Part shown: positions 39,238 to 46,207 of the stretch, piece by piece
How positions within the stretch are numbered: position 1 is the first letter of the stretch
Layout: each line of letters opens with the position of its first letter
Assembly (NCBI GenBank): GCA_034432935.1
Contig: DAOUBD010000014.1
Location: 1-46,207, forward strand
Origin: DAOUAG01 sp034432935
Lineage (GTDB): Bacteria; Chloroflexota; Dehalococcoidia; SM23-28-2; RBG-16-64-32
DNA length: 46,207 bases
Reading direction: 5' to 3'
The notes under the pieces: model-generated
Told to the model about the DNA's origin: nothing
The model's database searches: none
The model's input: the letters and a program-made list of their open reading frames with translations, nothing else
Program-made: the position numbers and the translations under genes

Positions 39238-40419
39238 ATGGTCGATACCTCAGCCTTGAAACGCCGCGCCATTCAGGAGATCGATGCCCGCCGCCAGGAG
39301 CTCGTCGAGCTCTCCCTGCGCCTGCACGCCAACCCGGAGGTGGCTTTCGAGGAGGTGAAGTCGTCCGGGTTCCTCTGCGATTACTTGGAGGCCAATGGCT
39401 TCCAGGTGGAGCGAGGGATCTGCCAGATAGCGACGGCCTTTCGCGCCTCTTTCGGGTCCGGCCAGCCCCCGAGGGTGGCCTTCCTGGCGGAGTACGATGC
39501 CTTGCCTGGGGTGGGCCACGGCTGCGGTCACAACATCATCGGCACGGCCTCCGCTGCGGCCGGCGTGGCCCTAAGGTCTGTGGTTAGCGAGACCGGCGGC
39601 ACGGTGCTGGTTATCGGGACGCCAGCGGAGGAGGCGGCAGGAGGGAAGGTGTACCTGGCGGCGCGGGGCGCCTTCGCTGGCCTGGACTGCGCCATGCTCG
39701 CGCACCCGGGCAGCCGGGATACGGCCGTGGCCTATGCCCTGGCCTGCCTGGAGCTGGACGTGGAGTTCGAGGGGAGGGCCGCCCATGCCGCTGCCCGGCC
39801 GGAAGCCGGGATCAACGCCCTGGACGCCATGGTGGCCGCCTTCGTCAACATTGGGCTCCTGAGGCAGCAGCTCCGGGACTCGGCTCGCGTCCACGGCATC
39901 ATTACCGACGGCGGCCAGGCGGTGAACGTCATCCCCCAGCACACGGCCGCCAAGCTCCTGCTGCGGGCCGAGGAGGACGACTATCTGGACCAGACGCTCA
40001 AGCCGAAGGTGCTGGCCTGCTTTCAGGGCGCCGCCGAGGCCACTGGCTGCCGTCTCACTTACCGCTGGGGCGAGGAGTCCCGCTACCGCACCATGCGCAC
40101 CAACCTGGCGCTGGCCGAGGCCTACCGGGCCAACCTCGAGGCCCTAGGCCGGACGGTGGTAGAGCAGGAGTCGCGCAGGTCCATGGGCTCTACAGATATG
40201 GGCAACGTGAGCCACCTGGTTCCCGCTATCCACCCCAGCATCGCCATCGCGCCGCCCGATGTGCCGGTGCACACGGAGGAGTTCCGGGAGATCGCCGCCA
40301 GCGACCTGGGCCATCAGGGGCTCCTGGACTCGGCGAAGGCCTTGGCCATGACCGGCATCGATGTGCTGGCGGACGAGGGTCTGCGGCGCCGCATGTGGCA
40401 GGAGTTCAGGGGTGGCTGA
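39238..40419 (+). CDS. M20 family metallopeptidase/amidohydrolase
   Basis: A 393-residue zinc hydrolase of the M20 family. LSLRLHANPEVAFEEVKS is the typical opening. VGHGCGHNIIGTASAAAG and GTPAEEAAGGK carry metal ligands and the catalytic Glu, with AMLAHPGSRDT and AAHAAARPEAGINALDA in the lid. SMGSTDMGNVSHLVPAIHP closes the site. The layout is closest to the AbgB/PM20D2-like group that acts on amide-linked amino acids or dipeptides; the substrate is not determinable. The ATG at 39238 follows GAGGGA. Divergent from apt. Confidence 0.9.
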   Translation: MVDTSALKRRAIQEIDARRQELVELSLRLHANPEVAFEEVKSSGFLCDYLEANGFQVERGICQIATAFRASFGSGQPPRVAFLAEYDALPGVGHGCGHNIIGTASAAAGVALRSVVSETGGTVLVIGTPAEEAAGGKVYLAARGAFAGLDCAMLAHPGSRDTAVAYALACLELDVEFEGRAAHAAARPEAGINALDAMVAAFVNIGLLRQQLRDSARVHGIITDGGQAVNVIPQHTAAKLLLRAEEDDYLDQTLKPKVLACFQGAAEATGCRLTYRWGEESRYRTMRTNLALAEAYRANLEALGRTVVEQESRRSMGSTDMGNVSHLVPAIHPSIAIAPPDVPVHTEEFREIAASDLGHQGLLDSAKALAMTGIDVLADEGLRRRMWQEFRGG

Positions 40420-40478
40420 TGGGGCGCTGAGGCGCGGCGCCCGCCCTGGCGCCCTGGCCCCGCGGATGGTGGACGACC

Positions 40479-41486
40479 GTGGCCGCCGCTGAGCCCGTCA
40501 TCGCCCTAGACGCCATGGGGGGCGATCACGCCCCGGGGCAGACGGTGGAGGGCGCCGTCTGGGCCGCTCGTGATTTGGGCGTGCGGGTCGCCCTCGTGGG
40601 CCGGCCGGAGTCCATCGAGTTCGAGCTGGCCAAGCACGGCCCCAGGCCGGAAGGCATCAGTATCGTCCCCGCCAGCGAGGTGATCGGCATGGACGAGCCC
40701 GCCGCCCAGGCGGCGCGCGCCAAGAAGGACTCGTCCATCGTCGTCGGCCTGAAGCTCTTGCGGGCGGGCCAGGCCGGCGCCTTCGTCTCAGCCGGCAACA
40801 CGGGCGCCGTGATGGCCGCTGCCATCATGTACCTGGGGCGCGTGCGGGGCATCGAGCGCCCCTCTCTGGCCGGCCTCATGCCTCTATCGGGCAAGCTGAC
40901 GGTGCTTCTGGACGTGGGCGCCAACGCCGACTGCAAGCCGGTCTACCTTCTCCAGTTCGGGCAGATGGCCGCCGCCTATATGGAGCGCGTCTGGAAGGTG
41001 GAGCGGCCCAGGGTAGCCCTTCTCAACATCGGGGAGGAGGAGGGCAAGGGCAGCGCCCTGGCCCAAGAAGCCTACGAGCTGCTGAAAGGCAGCGGCCTGA
41101 ACTTCATCGGCAACCTGGAGGGTCGCGATATCCCCTTCGCCAAGGCCGACGTCATCGTCACCGACGGCTTTACGGGCAACGTGGTGGTGAAGACGATGGA
41201 GGGCATGGCGGAGTACGTCATGGGGCAGATAAGGTCGGCCATCAAGAGCCGGCCCTGGTACGCCCTGGCCGGGTTGGCGCTTCTTCCCGCCTTCGCCCAG
41301 GTGCGCAAGAAGACCGACTACCGGGAGTACGGCGCGGGTCCCCTCCTAGGAGTCGATGGCCTGGTGTTCATAGGGCACGGCCGCAGCGATGCCAAAGCGA
41401 TCGCCAGCGCGCTGCGGGTGGCGCGGGAAGCTGCCCGGTCTGGCATGCTGGAGGCGATCCGGGAGGTGGTTTCTGGAATAGGATAG
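40479..41486 (+). CDS. plsX: Phosphate acyltransferase PlsX
   Basis: Makes acyl-phosphate from acyl-ACP for phospholipid synthesis (with PlsY). The 335 residues include VIALDAMGGDHAPGQTVEGAV, SAGNTGAVMAAAIMYLGRVRGIERP, LLNIGEEEGKGSALAQEAYELL, GNLEGRDIPFAKADVIVTDGFTGNVVVKTMEG and GADYR-like C-terminal features. The start is GTG at 40479. The usual partners rpmF, fabD and fabH are not next to it. Confidence 0.94.
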   Translation: MAAAEPVIALDAMGGDHAPGQTVEGAVWAARDLGVRVALVGRPESIEFELAKHGPRPEGISIVPASEVIGMDEPAAQAARAKKDSSIVVGLKLLRAGQAGAFVSAGNTGAVMAAAIMYLGRVRGIERPSLAGLMPLSGKLTVLLDVGANADCKPVYLLQFGQMAAAYMERVWKVERPRVALLNIGEEEGKGSALAQEAYELLKGSGLNFIGNLEGRDIPFAKADVIVTDGFTGNVVVKTMEGMAEYVMGQIRSAIKSRPWYALAGLALLPAFAQVRKKTDYREYGAGPLLGVDGLVFIGHGRSDAKAIASALRVAREAARSGMLEAIREVVSGIG

Positions 41487-41660
41487 GGCGCGACTCTAGG
41501 GGGCCATCAAGGGCGTGAGGGGCCTCTGAACCGGTGCACAAGCTGGCCCTGGCTCGGGGGAGGAGGGAATCGGGAGAAAAAATTAGAATCTCATCTGAAA
41601 AACCCCTTGACGACCTAAGGGGGGGTATCATTGAGGCGGTTGCAAAGGGGGGCACCTCAG

Positions 41661-42662
41661 ATGTCTTACGTGAGGGCCGCGCTGGCCTCTGCCGCAATCG
41701 GCATTCTCCTGCTAGCTGCCGGGGCGGATTCTGCTGAAGCCCACCACTCCCCGCACTGGACTGGCGTTTCTGATCTCGACCCACCCCTTTCCGGGGACTA
41801 CCGGGACACCTTCGTTGTTAAGCAATGGACGCTCGGCGGGTATGGAGTGCCGGTCAAGTGGTGCACCAACTTCAACAGCAACGATAAGCCGGCGCTGGAG
41901 CAGGCCATCAACGACTGGATGGCCGCGTTCACTTCCAGCTTCGGAAATGAGTTCGCGGAGGGGTCACCGTGCGACCTCGAGTTCAGGTGGAATACTGGCA
42001 ACCCGTGCGGCAACCCCGCTGCGTGGGCATGCTACGCCCGGTCGACAGCCGACGACTTGATCAACCGGGGCGGTTGGTACCTGACTGGGGGCGTCATTCA
42101 CTTCGTGGGATCCCGGTCTTGGACGTATGATAGGTATCGTGCCATTGCTGCTCATGAGCTCGGGCATTTCCACAACATGTGGGAACAATAGCAGGACCCA
42201 TCGTTTACATGCTGGGGCGGTAGTTACTCGATCATGGACGTCAACATCCCGGGGATCCAGTCGTGTGATGGTGTCGTGGGTCCGACCTCGTGGGACAAGG
42301 ACATCGTTGCTGACGTGTACTCACTCCGCAGGGCGGATCAGCCCAGCGTCGCGGGCGGCGCCGGCACAATGACGTACTGGTGGTGGGACATCAACTGGTC
42401 AGAGGATCACGTCGCGGTTCACATCCGGCGGTGTGATCTGTCGTCGACCTGTAGTTCCGGTTACCTCGGTGTTCAGGTCTACGGCTATCAGCACACGCAA
42501 GGGGTGGCTCCATGGGAAGGGGATGAAGGCGGGGCCGTTGGATCCACCTGGTCCCGCGGGGCGAACCCGCCTGATCAACATAGGGCGTGCTTCGCGCCAT
42601 GGAATCGCGTCATCAACACCTACATGACGTATGACTGCTCCCCGTGGGTCCAGGTCAACTGA
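41661..42662 (+). pseudogene. Secreted metzincin-like metalloprotease interrupted by in-frame TAG
   Basis: From the ATG at 41661 the first 27 residues are a clear signal peptide (hydrophobic AIGILLLAAGA, cleavage after AEA). A mature domain follows with several cysteines and the zinc motif HELGH at 165-169. A TAG at 42189 then interrupts the frame. The same frame continues without a shift to the TGA at 42660, encoding CWGGSYSIMDVN (a metzincin-style Met-turn) and a Cys-rich C-terminal half. CAG to TAG would restore it. The third zinc ligand expected of HExxHxxGxxH is not in place (N and E there). Nonsense pseudogene, read-through, or sequence error are all possible. Confidence 0.7.
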
Positions 42663-42677
42663 GAGAAGGTGAAACCG

Positions 42678-43460
42678 ATGAGATACGCCGGTGCCTCGTT
42701 CGCAATTTTCTTGGCCGCCGTGGTTCTTGTTGCTATGGCCTGCTCTGACGCGCTCGTCGAGGAGCAGGCAGCCAGCAAGGGCTCCGGCACGCCGTCCGCC
42801 CCGCTCGCAGCCGCTTCTCCAACACTGCCTTTCGCGACGCCACCCTACTGGGACTGCGCTGGCACGCCGCCGCCCGGATGGATGACGCCTGATTCCGCCA
42901 GCGGCTCCGGCTGTGTGCTGCTTCCGACGCCCGATCCTTGTGCCTGGCTCATGGTCGCCGGGCGAGACGTGTGCCTGCCCCACGGGGTGGCCAGAGAGGT
43001 GTGCTGTACCGGGGGCGGCCCACAGGTAACGACGATCCGTCTGGGTGCGTCCAGCGTCACATGGCAGACTTATCGCCTAGGGGGCGAAGCTGTCGACGAG
43101 GTGCTGGAGTGGAGTGTAGCTCCCGAAGACGCGGCAGCCTTCGCGGACCTTGAACGGGCCTTGATGCCGGCTGGCGTCCCGAGCCCGGTGGTGTGTGAGA
43201 AAAGGATCCTCGCGGGCGTGAAGTTCGCATGCGTGCCTGCGACGGCCAAAGAACAATACTGCTGCCCCGCAACGGGGCTCTGGGATCCCGTGACCACGAC
43301 GCTGGAGCTGGACGGTTCCGTGGTGAGCTGGGTCACCACGTATGACGCCAAGGAGCCGGTTTACACCCTTCTGAATTGGGACGTCAGACCGGAGCACGAG
43401 GCCCAACTGGCGAAGCTGAAGGCGGCGCTATCGCTATCGACGGGGCAGGGAATTCCCTAA
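42678..43460 (+). CDS. Putative lipoprotein with duplicated Cys-Cys domain
   Basis: A 260-residue protein I do not recognise. Residues 1-21 form a signal peptide ending VAMAC, so Cys22 may be lipidated (the lipobox is not perfect). A Pro/Ser/Ala-rich linker follows. Two related domains lie at about 99-162 and 185-251. Each has Cys, ten residues, then Cys-Cys, followed by TT-x2-L-x(n)-S-V-x-W and a closing W-x-V-x-PE with Ala/Leu helix. This is an internal duplication. The ATG at 42678 follows AAGGTG. It lies 15 bases after the interrupted protease and is probably co-transcribed with it. Confidence 0.72.
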   Translation: MRYAGASFAIFLAAVVLVAMACSDALVEEQAASKGSGTPSAPLAAASPTLPFATPPYWDCAGTPPPGWMTPDSASGSGCVLLPTPDPCAWLMVAGRDVCLPHGVAREVCCTGGGPQVTTIRLGASSVTWQTYRLGGEAVDEVLEWSVAPEDAAAFADLERALMPAGVPSPVVCEKRILAGVKFACVPATAKEQYCCPATGLWDPVTTTLELDGSVVSWVTTYDAKEPVYTLLNWDVRPEHEAQLAKLKAALSLSTGQGIP

Positions 43461-43543
43461 GGGGAGGCGCCCTTGCAGCGCGGGAGGCCGCCCAGCCGGG
43501 GATGCCGGAGACGGCCCGCCAGCTAGCGCCCGCGGGGGTTGGG

Positions 43544-44170
43544 CTAGCCGGCCGGCTCGAGCCACTGGGCCATTAGGTTGGCCAGGGGCTCCACCGTCCT
43601 CGCCAGATCCACCTTCTCCGGCGCCAGGCGGGCCTGGGTGAGGATCCCTTCCACCAGGGCCACCAAGGCCGTGGCCACGAACTCGATGTCCAGGTCGCGG
43701 CGCAGCCGGCCAGCATCCCGCTCCGCCATCAGCGTTGCCGCCGTCAGATCGTGCCAGCTCTGGATCATGGCGGCCAGGCGGTCCCGCACCTTGTGGTTGC
43801 GGCTGGCGTGGGCCAAGAACTCGGCGAACATGGCCGGCCAGGCCTGGTCGGCCCGCTCCAGGCTGAAGACGGTGTGCAGCACTCGGCGCAGCGTCTCCCG
43901 GGCCGGCGTACCGGGGGAGACTGCATCCCGGAAGGCCTGCTGCTGCCTCGCCATTCGCTCCTCGAACATCGTCCAGAACAGGTCTTCCTTGGAGGCGAAA
44001 TGCACGTAAAAGGCCCCCTTGGAGAAACCCGCTTCCCGCACGATGGCGTCCACCGTGGCCCGTTCGTAGCCGTAGCGGGCGAAGACGCTGAGGGCAGCTT
44101 CCAGAAGTCGCTGCCGGGTATCGCTCCCGCGGCGGTGCTGGGCGGTCTTGGGCTCGGTTACGGTTCCCAC
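43544..44170 (-). CDS. TetR family transcriptional regulator
   Basis: A 208-residue repressor. The N-terminal helix-turn-helix is TRQRLLEAALSVFARYGYERATVDAIVREAGFSKGAFYVHFASKEDLF. The C-terminal half is an all-helical ligand-binding domain. The start is GTG at 44168-44170, only 11 bases after TATAAT, so a very short leader is likely. An 18-base palindrome lies 47 bases upstream. No transporter or enzyme typical of TetR targets is adjacent. Confidence 0.92.
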   Translation of the reverse strand: MGTVTEPKTAQHRRGSDTRQRLLEAALSVFARYGYERATVDAIVREAGFSKGAFYVHFASKEDLFWTMFEERMARQQQAFRDAVSPGTPARETLRRVLHTVFSLERADQAWPAMFAEFLAHASRNHKVRDRLAAMIQSWHDLTAATLMAERDAGRLRRDLDIEFVATALVALVEGILTQARLAPEKVDLARTVEPLANLMAQWLEPAG

Positions 44171-44181
44171 TATTGGAAAGG

Positions 44182-44187
44182 ATTATA
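44182..44187 (-). promoter_or_regulatory. -10 element of the TetR gene
   Basis: Perfect TATAAT on the minus strand, 11 bases before the GTG of the regulator. No convincing -35 is visible at the right distance. Predicted leader is about 4-5 bases. Confidence 0.5.
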
Positions 44188-44216
44188 CCTCAGGCGGGTG
44201 GCAGCCATCGTGTGGC

Positions 44217-44234
44217 ATACTGACTAGTCGGTAT
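44217..44234. promoter_or_regulatory. Palindromic TetR-type operator
   Basis: ATACTGACTAGTCGGTAT is a palindrome around ACTAGT with one mismatched pair. TnACTnnnnAGTnA-like sites of this kind bind many TetR regulators. It lies about 45 bases upstream of the TetR gene in the gap after csoR. Confidence 0.6.
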
Positions 44235-44270
44235 CCTAGCCCCGGCCTGGGCCTGCGCGCAACTTTGGCC

Positions 44271-44564
44271 TCAGTCGGCAGGGCTCTGGCTGCCGGCGGC
44301 CCCGTAGCGCAGCCACAGGCGGAGGAGCGATTGAAGGTTGGCCAAGGCCTCGGCGGGCGTCTGACTGGCGAGACAGCGGTCGATGTGGTGGTCGATGATG
44401 AGAAGCCCCACCTGGTCCAGGCTGCTGCGAGCCGCCATAAGCTGCGTCACGATATCCTCGCAAACCCGGTCCTCCTCCAGCATCCGGTGGATGCCCCGGA
44501 TCTGCCCCTCGATGCGGCGGAGGCGGGTCAGGATCTGATCGGTGTCGTGTTTTGTTTGCGTCAA
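44271..44564 (-). CDS. csoR: CsoR-type metal-sensing repressor
   Basis: A 97-residue all-helical repressor of the CsoR/RcnR family. RLRRIEGQIRGIHRMLEEDRVCEDIVTQLMAARSSLDQ is typical. Cys35, His60 and Cys64 reproduce the Cys-His-Cys copper(I) site of CsoR. The persulfide sensor CstR lacks the His, and RcnR uses an N-terminal His. The start is TTG at 44562-44564, placed 7 bases after GGAG. It is divergent from trxA, with a palindromic operator in the gap. No copper exporter is in the window. Confidence 0.9.
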   Translation of the reverse strand: MTQTKHDTDQILTRLRRIEGQIRGIHRMLEEDRVCEDIVTQLMAARSSLDQVGLLIIDHHIDRCLASQTPAEALANLQSLLRLWLRYGAAGSQSPAD

Positions 44565-44577
44565 GACATCGCTCCTG

Positions 44578-44607
44578 TTGACATACCCCTCGGGGGTATG
44601 CTAACAT
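44578..44607 (+). promoter_or_regulatory. Candidate promoter of trxA-trxB
   Basis: Consensus TTGACA at 44578-44583 and TAACAT at 44602-44607 with an 18-base spacer. The spacer is filled by the palindrome described separately, so a bound repressor would cover the promoter. Confidence 0.5.
44583..44599. promoter_or_regulatory. CsoR-type palindromic operator
   Basis: ATACCCC at 44583-44589 and GGGGTAT at 44593-44599 flank a 3-base centre. The TACCCC/GGGGTA core is the classical CsoR operator. It lies between csoR and trxA and covers the trxA promoter spacer; it could also autoregulate csoR. Confidence 0.75.
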
Positions 44608-44667
44608 CCGTCGCAGAAGGAAGTCAAGGCCAACCGGTAAGAAGCTGGGGAAAGGACAGGAGGCGAG

Positions 44668-44994
44668 ATGGCGAAACCTGCAGAAGTGACTGACAACAAC
44701 TGGGACACGGAGGTCCTGAAGAGCGAGCTACCGGTCCTCGTCGATTTCTGGGCGCCCTGGTGCGGTCCTTGCCGCATGGTGGCCCCCATCGTCGACGAAC
44801 TAGCGCAGGAGTACGCCGGCAAGGTCAAGTTCCTCAAGCTCAACACCGATGACAACATGCAGACAGCCGCCCGCTACGGCATCCGCAGCATACCGACCCT
44901 CATGATCTTCAAGGACGGAAAGGCCGTGGACCAGGTCATCGGCTTCCGGCCCAAGAGCGACCTGAAGCGCACGCTGGACAAGGCCCTCTCCTAG
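44668..44994 (+). CDS. trxA: Thioredoxin
   Basis: Protein disulfide reductant, 108 residues. VLVDFWAPWCGPCRMVAPIVDELA holds the redox pair WCGPC (31-35). The cis-proline IPTLMIFKDG is present. The ATG at 44668 follows ACAGGAGG. trxB starts on the base after its stop. The -35/-10 and operator upstream suggest control by the divergent CsoR-type repressor. Confidence 0.95.
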   Translation: MAKPAEVTDNNWDTEVLKSELPVLVDFWAPWCGPCRMVAPIVDELAQEYAGKVKFLKLNTDDNMQTAARYGIRSIPTLMIFKDGKAVDQVIGFRPKSDLKRTLDKALS

Positions 44995-45942
44995 ATGGCT
45001 AACGAAAGCGCAGGCGCGGCCCGGGACTACGATATCGTGATCATCGGTGGCGGGCCTGCTGGCCTAGCAGCCGGCCTCTACGCCGCCCGCGGGCGGCACC
45101 GCACCGTCCTCCTGGAGAAAGGGGTTATCGGCGGGCAGATCGCCCTCACCGAGCTGGTGGAGAACTATCCCGGCGTGCCCCAGGTGAACGGCTTCGACCT
45201 GGCCCAGACGATGCTCAAGCAGGCGGAGTCCTATGGCCTAGAGGTGGAATACCTGGAGGTAGGCGGCCTCCGTCAGCAAGACGGACGCTGGCTTGTGAAC
45301 ACCAACGGCGGCGACTTCACCGCCAAAGCCGTCATCGTGACCAGCGGGGCGTCCTACAACCAGCTGGGCGTGCCGGGCGAGGAGCGGCTTACTGGCCGCG
45401 GCGTCTCCTACTGCGCCACCTGCGACGCCGCCTTTTTCAAGGGGCAAGAGGTCGCCGTCGTGGGCGGCGGGGATGCTGCGATGGACGAGGGGTTGTACAC
45501 CACCCGCTTCGCCGACAGGGTGTACGTCATCCATCGCCGCGCCGAGCTCCGAGCCAGCCGCATCCTCCAGGAGCGCGCCTTCGCCAACCCTAAGATGCAG
45601 TTCATCTGGAACACCGTGGTGGAGGAGGTTCAGGGCGAAGACCACGTGACGGGCCTGCGTCTGCGCAACGTGCTCACCGGCGAGGAGATTCTCCTGCCGG
45701 TGGCCGCGGTGTTCGTTTTCATAGGCAACCGGCCCAACACCGGCTTCCTGAAGGGGTTGGTGCCCACCGACAACGCTGGCCACATCATCGTCGACGCCTG
45801 GATGCGCACGGCGCTCCCGGGGCTCTTCGCTGCTGGCGACGTGAGACAGGACGCTGCGCGGCAGGTGGCTACCTCCGTTGGCGATGGCGTGACGGCGGCC
45901 ATCGCAGCGGACCACTACATTAGCGAGAAGTTCCCGGACTAG
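44995..45942 (+). CDS. trxB: Thioredoxin reductase
   Basis: Low-molecular-weight NADPH-dependent reductase that recharges thioredoxin. The 315 residues include the FAD motif IIGGGPAGLAAGLYAARG, the redox pair CATC (140, 143), the NADPH motif VVGGGDAAMDEGLYTTRF with VYVIHRRAELRASRILQERA, and the C-terminal FAAGDVRQDAARQVATSVGDG. The redox residues are both Cys, so it is not itself a selenoprotein. Its 3' end is 70 bases from the tRNA-Sec. Confidence 0.95.
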   Translation: MANESAGAARDYDIVIIGGGPAGLAAGLYAARGRHRTVLLEKGVIGGQIALTELVENYPGVPQVNGFDLAQTMLKQAESYGLEVEYLEVGGLRQQDGRWLVNTNGGDFTAKAVIVTSGASYNQLGVPGEERLTGRGVSYCATCDAAFFKGQEVAVVGGGDAAMDEGLYTTRFADRVYVIHRRAELRASRILQERAFANPKMQFIWNTVVEEVQGEDHVTGLRLRNVLTGEEILLPVAAVFVFIGNRPNTGFLKGLVPTDNAGHIIVDAWMRTALPGLFAAGDVRQDAARQVATSVGDGVTAAIAADHYISEKFPD

Positions 45943-46011
45943 AGGGCCCGCTGCCCGATGGCCGGGGGTGCCCCTTGACGGATCGTCTGCCAGGGCCGAC
46001 GCTATCTCCTT

Positions 46012-46108
46012 GGGAGTGGAAGGGTCCCGGTGGGCCTCGCGGTCTTCAAAACCGTTGCGGGGCGGCAGCACCGTCCCGGGTGGGTTCGACTCCCATGCAC
46101 TCCCGCCA
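46012..46108 (+). tRNA. selC: Selenocysteine tRNA, anticodon UCA
   Basis: A 97-base tRNA with encoded CCA (46106-46108). The acceptor pairs GGGAGTG (46012-46018) with CACTCCC (46098-46104); the eighth position is a G-G mismatch. The D stem has 6 pairs, GGGTCC with GGGCCT, around a 4-base loop. The anticodon stem is 5 pairs around CTTCAAA, so the anticodon is TCA (46046-46048). A long variable arm has 7 pairs, GGGGCGG with CCGTCCC. The T arm is GTGGG TTCGACT CCCAT. The 6-base-pair D stem and the long variable arm are the tRNA-Sec hallmarks. selA, selB and selD are not in the window. Confidence 0.92.
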
Positions 46109-46125
46109 AATACGAACCCGTATCT

Positions 46126-46162
46126 AGCGAGGTCGCCGAGTTCTGGGCTCCGCGCCCTCGCT
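46126..46162 (+). other. Stem after the tRNA
   Basis: AGCGAGG (46126-46132) pairs perfectly with CCTCGCT (46156-46162) across a 23-base loop, followed by TATTGTTC. It may be a weak terminator or a processing signal for the tRNA transcript; the loop is long and the T-run poor. Confidence 0.3.
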
Positions 46163-46207
46163 TATTGTTCATCATCATCAGCAATTGGTCACAAATTGAT
46201 CACAGGA

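Noticed and set aside
41607..41631. Promoter TTGACG plus TATCAT before the protease
   Set aside because: The spacer is only 13 bases. A small CCCCTT/AAGGGG stem overlaps it. No better pair is visible, so I do not call a promoter.
42189..42191. The in-frame TAG in the protease as a selenocysteine codon
   Set aside because: The tRNA-Sec in this window has anticodon UCA, which reads UGA and not UAG. No SECIS-like stem was identified after the codon.
45975..46008. Promoter TTGACG plus TATCTC for the tRNA-Sec
   Set aside because: The spacer is 22 bases, too long for a normal sigma-70 promoter. The tRNA may be transcribed from trxA.

Overview
This window is a GC-rich bacterial chromosome segment dominated by one very long ribosomal protein locus. 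I judge the source to be Chloroflexota, probably near Dehalococcoidia. The grounds are the GC content, the rplI-dnaB-primosome neighbourhood, a zinc-type S14 and S4, a long insert in S12, and long low-complexity tails on several ribosomal proteins. This is inference from gene content; no database search was possible.

Layout. (1) 1-291: palindromic REP-like repeats and no gene. (2) 292-1488, minus strand: purQ followed by a DUF4258/DUF2283 pair. (3) 1552-5819, plus strand: a promoter, rplI, replicative helicase dnaB, a DnaD-domain protein and an unusual helicase-loader-like ATPase with two complete AAA+ domains. (4) 5816-7106, minus strand: moaD, moaE and a zinc-ribbon Nudix hydrolase. (5) 7222-7929: comF. 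(6) 7955-28907, plus strand: a near-consensus promoter, a structured leader with a terminator-like hairpin, then rpsL-rpsG-fusA joined directly to the S10, spc and alpha clusters, truA, rplM and rpsI. tuf is absent from its usual place. infA has its own candidate promoter.

(7) 28950-38574, minus strand: nine tightly packed genes behind a clear SAM-I riboswitch with an intrinsic terminator. These are mtnA, mtnP, a GNAT acetyltransferase, a DUF1028 protein, ahcY, metK, a sugar nucleotidyltransferase, a phosphohexomutase and a phosphoglucose/phosphomannose isomerase. The first six form a SAM cycle and methylthioadenosine salvage unit. apt lies just upstream on the same strand and can recycle the adenine that MtnP releases. 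(8) 39238-41486, plus strand: an M20 metallopeptidase and plsX. (9) 41661-43460, plus strand: a secreted metzincin-like protease interrupted by an in-frame TAG, and a putative lipoprotein with a duplicated Cys-Cys domain. (10) 43544-46108: a TetR regulator with a palindromic operator, a CsoR-type metal regulator with a palindromic operator placed in the promoter of trxA-trxB, and a selenocysteine tRNA with anticodon UCA.

Most cistrons in the long operons overlap or abut (ATGA, GTGA, TAATG junctions), so translational coupling is likely throughout. The points most worth following up are the attenuator-like leader of the str-S10-spc-alpha operon, the SAM-I controlled nine-gene operon, the tandem AAA+ loader, the MoaD with residues beyond its Gly-Gly end, the CsoR-type operator over the trxA promoter, the amber-interrupted protease and the tRNA-Sec.
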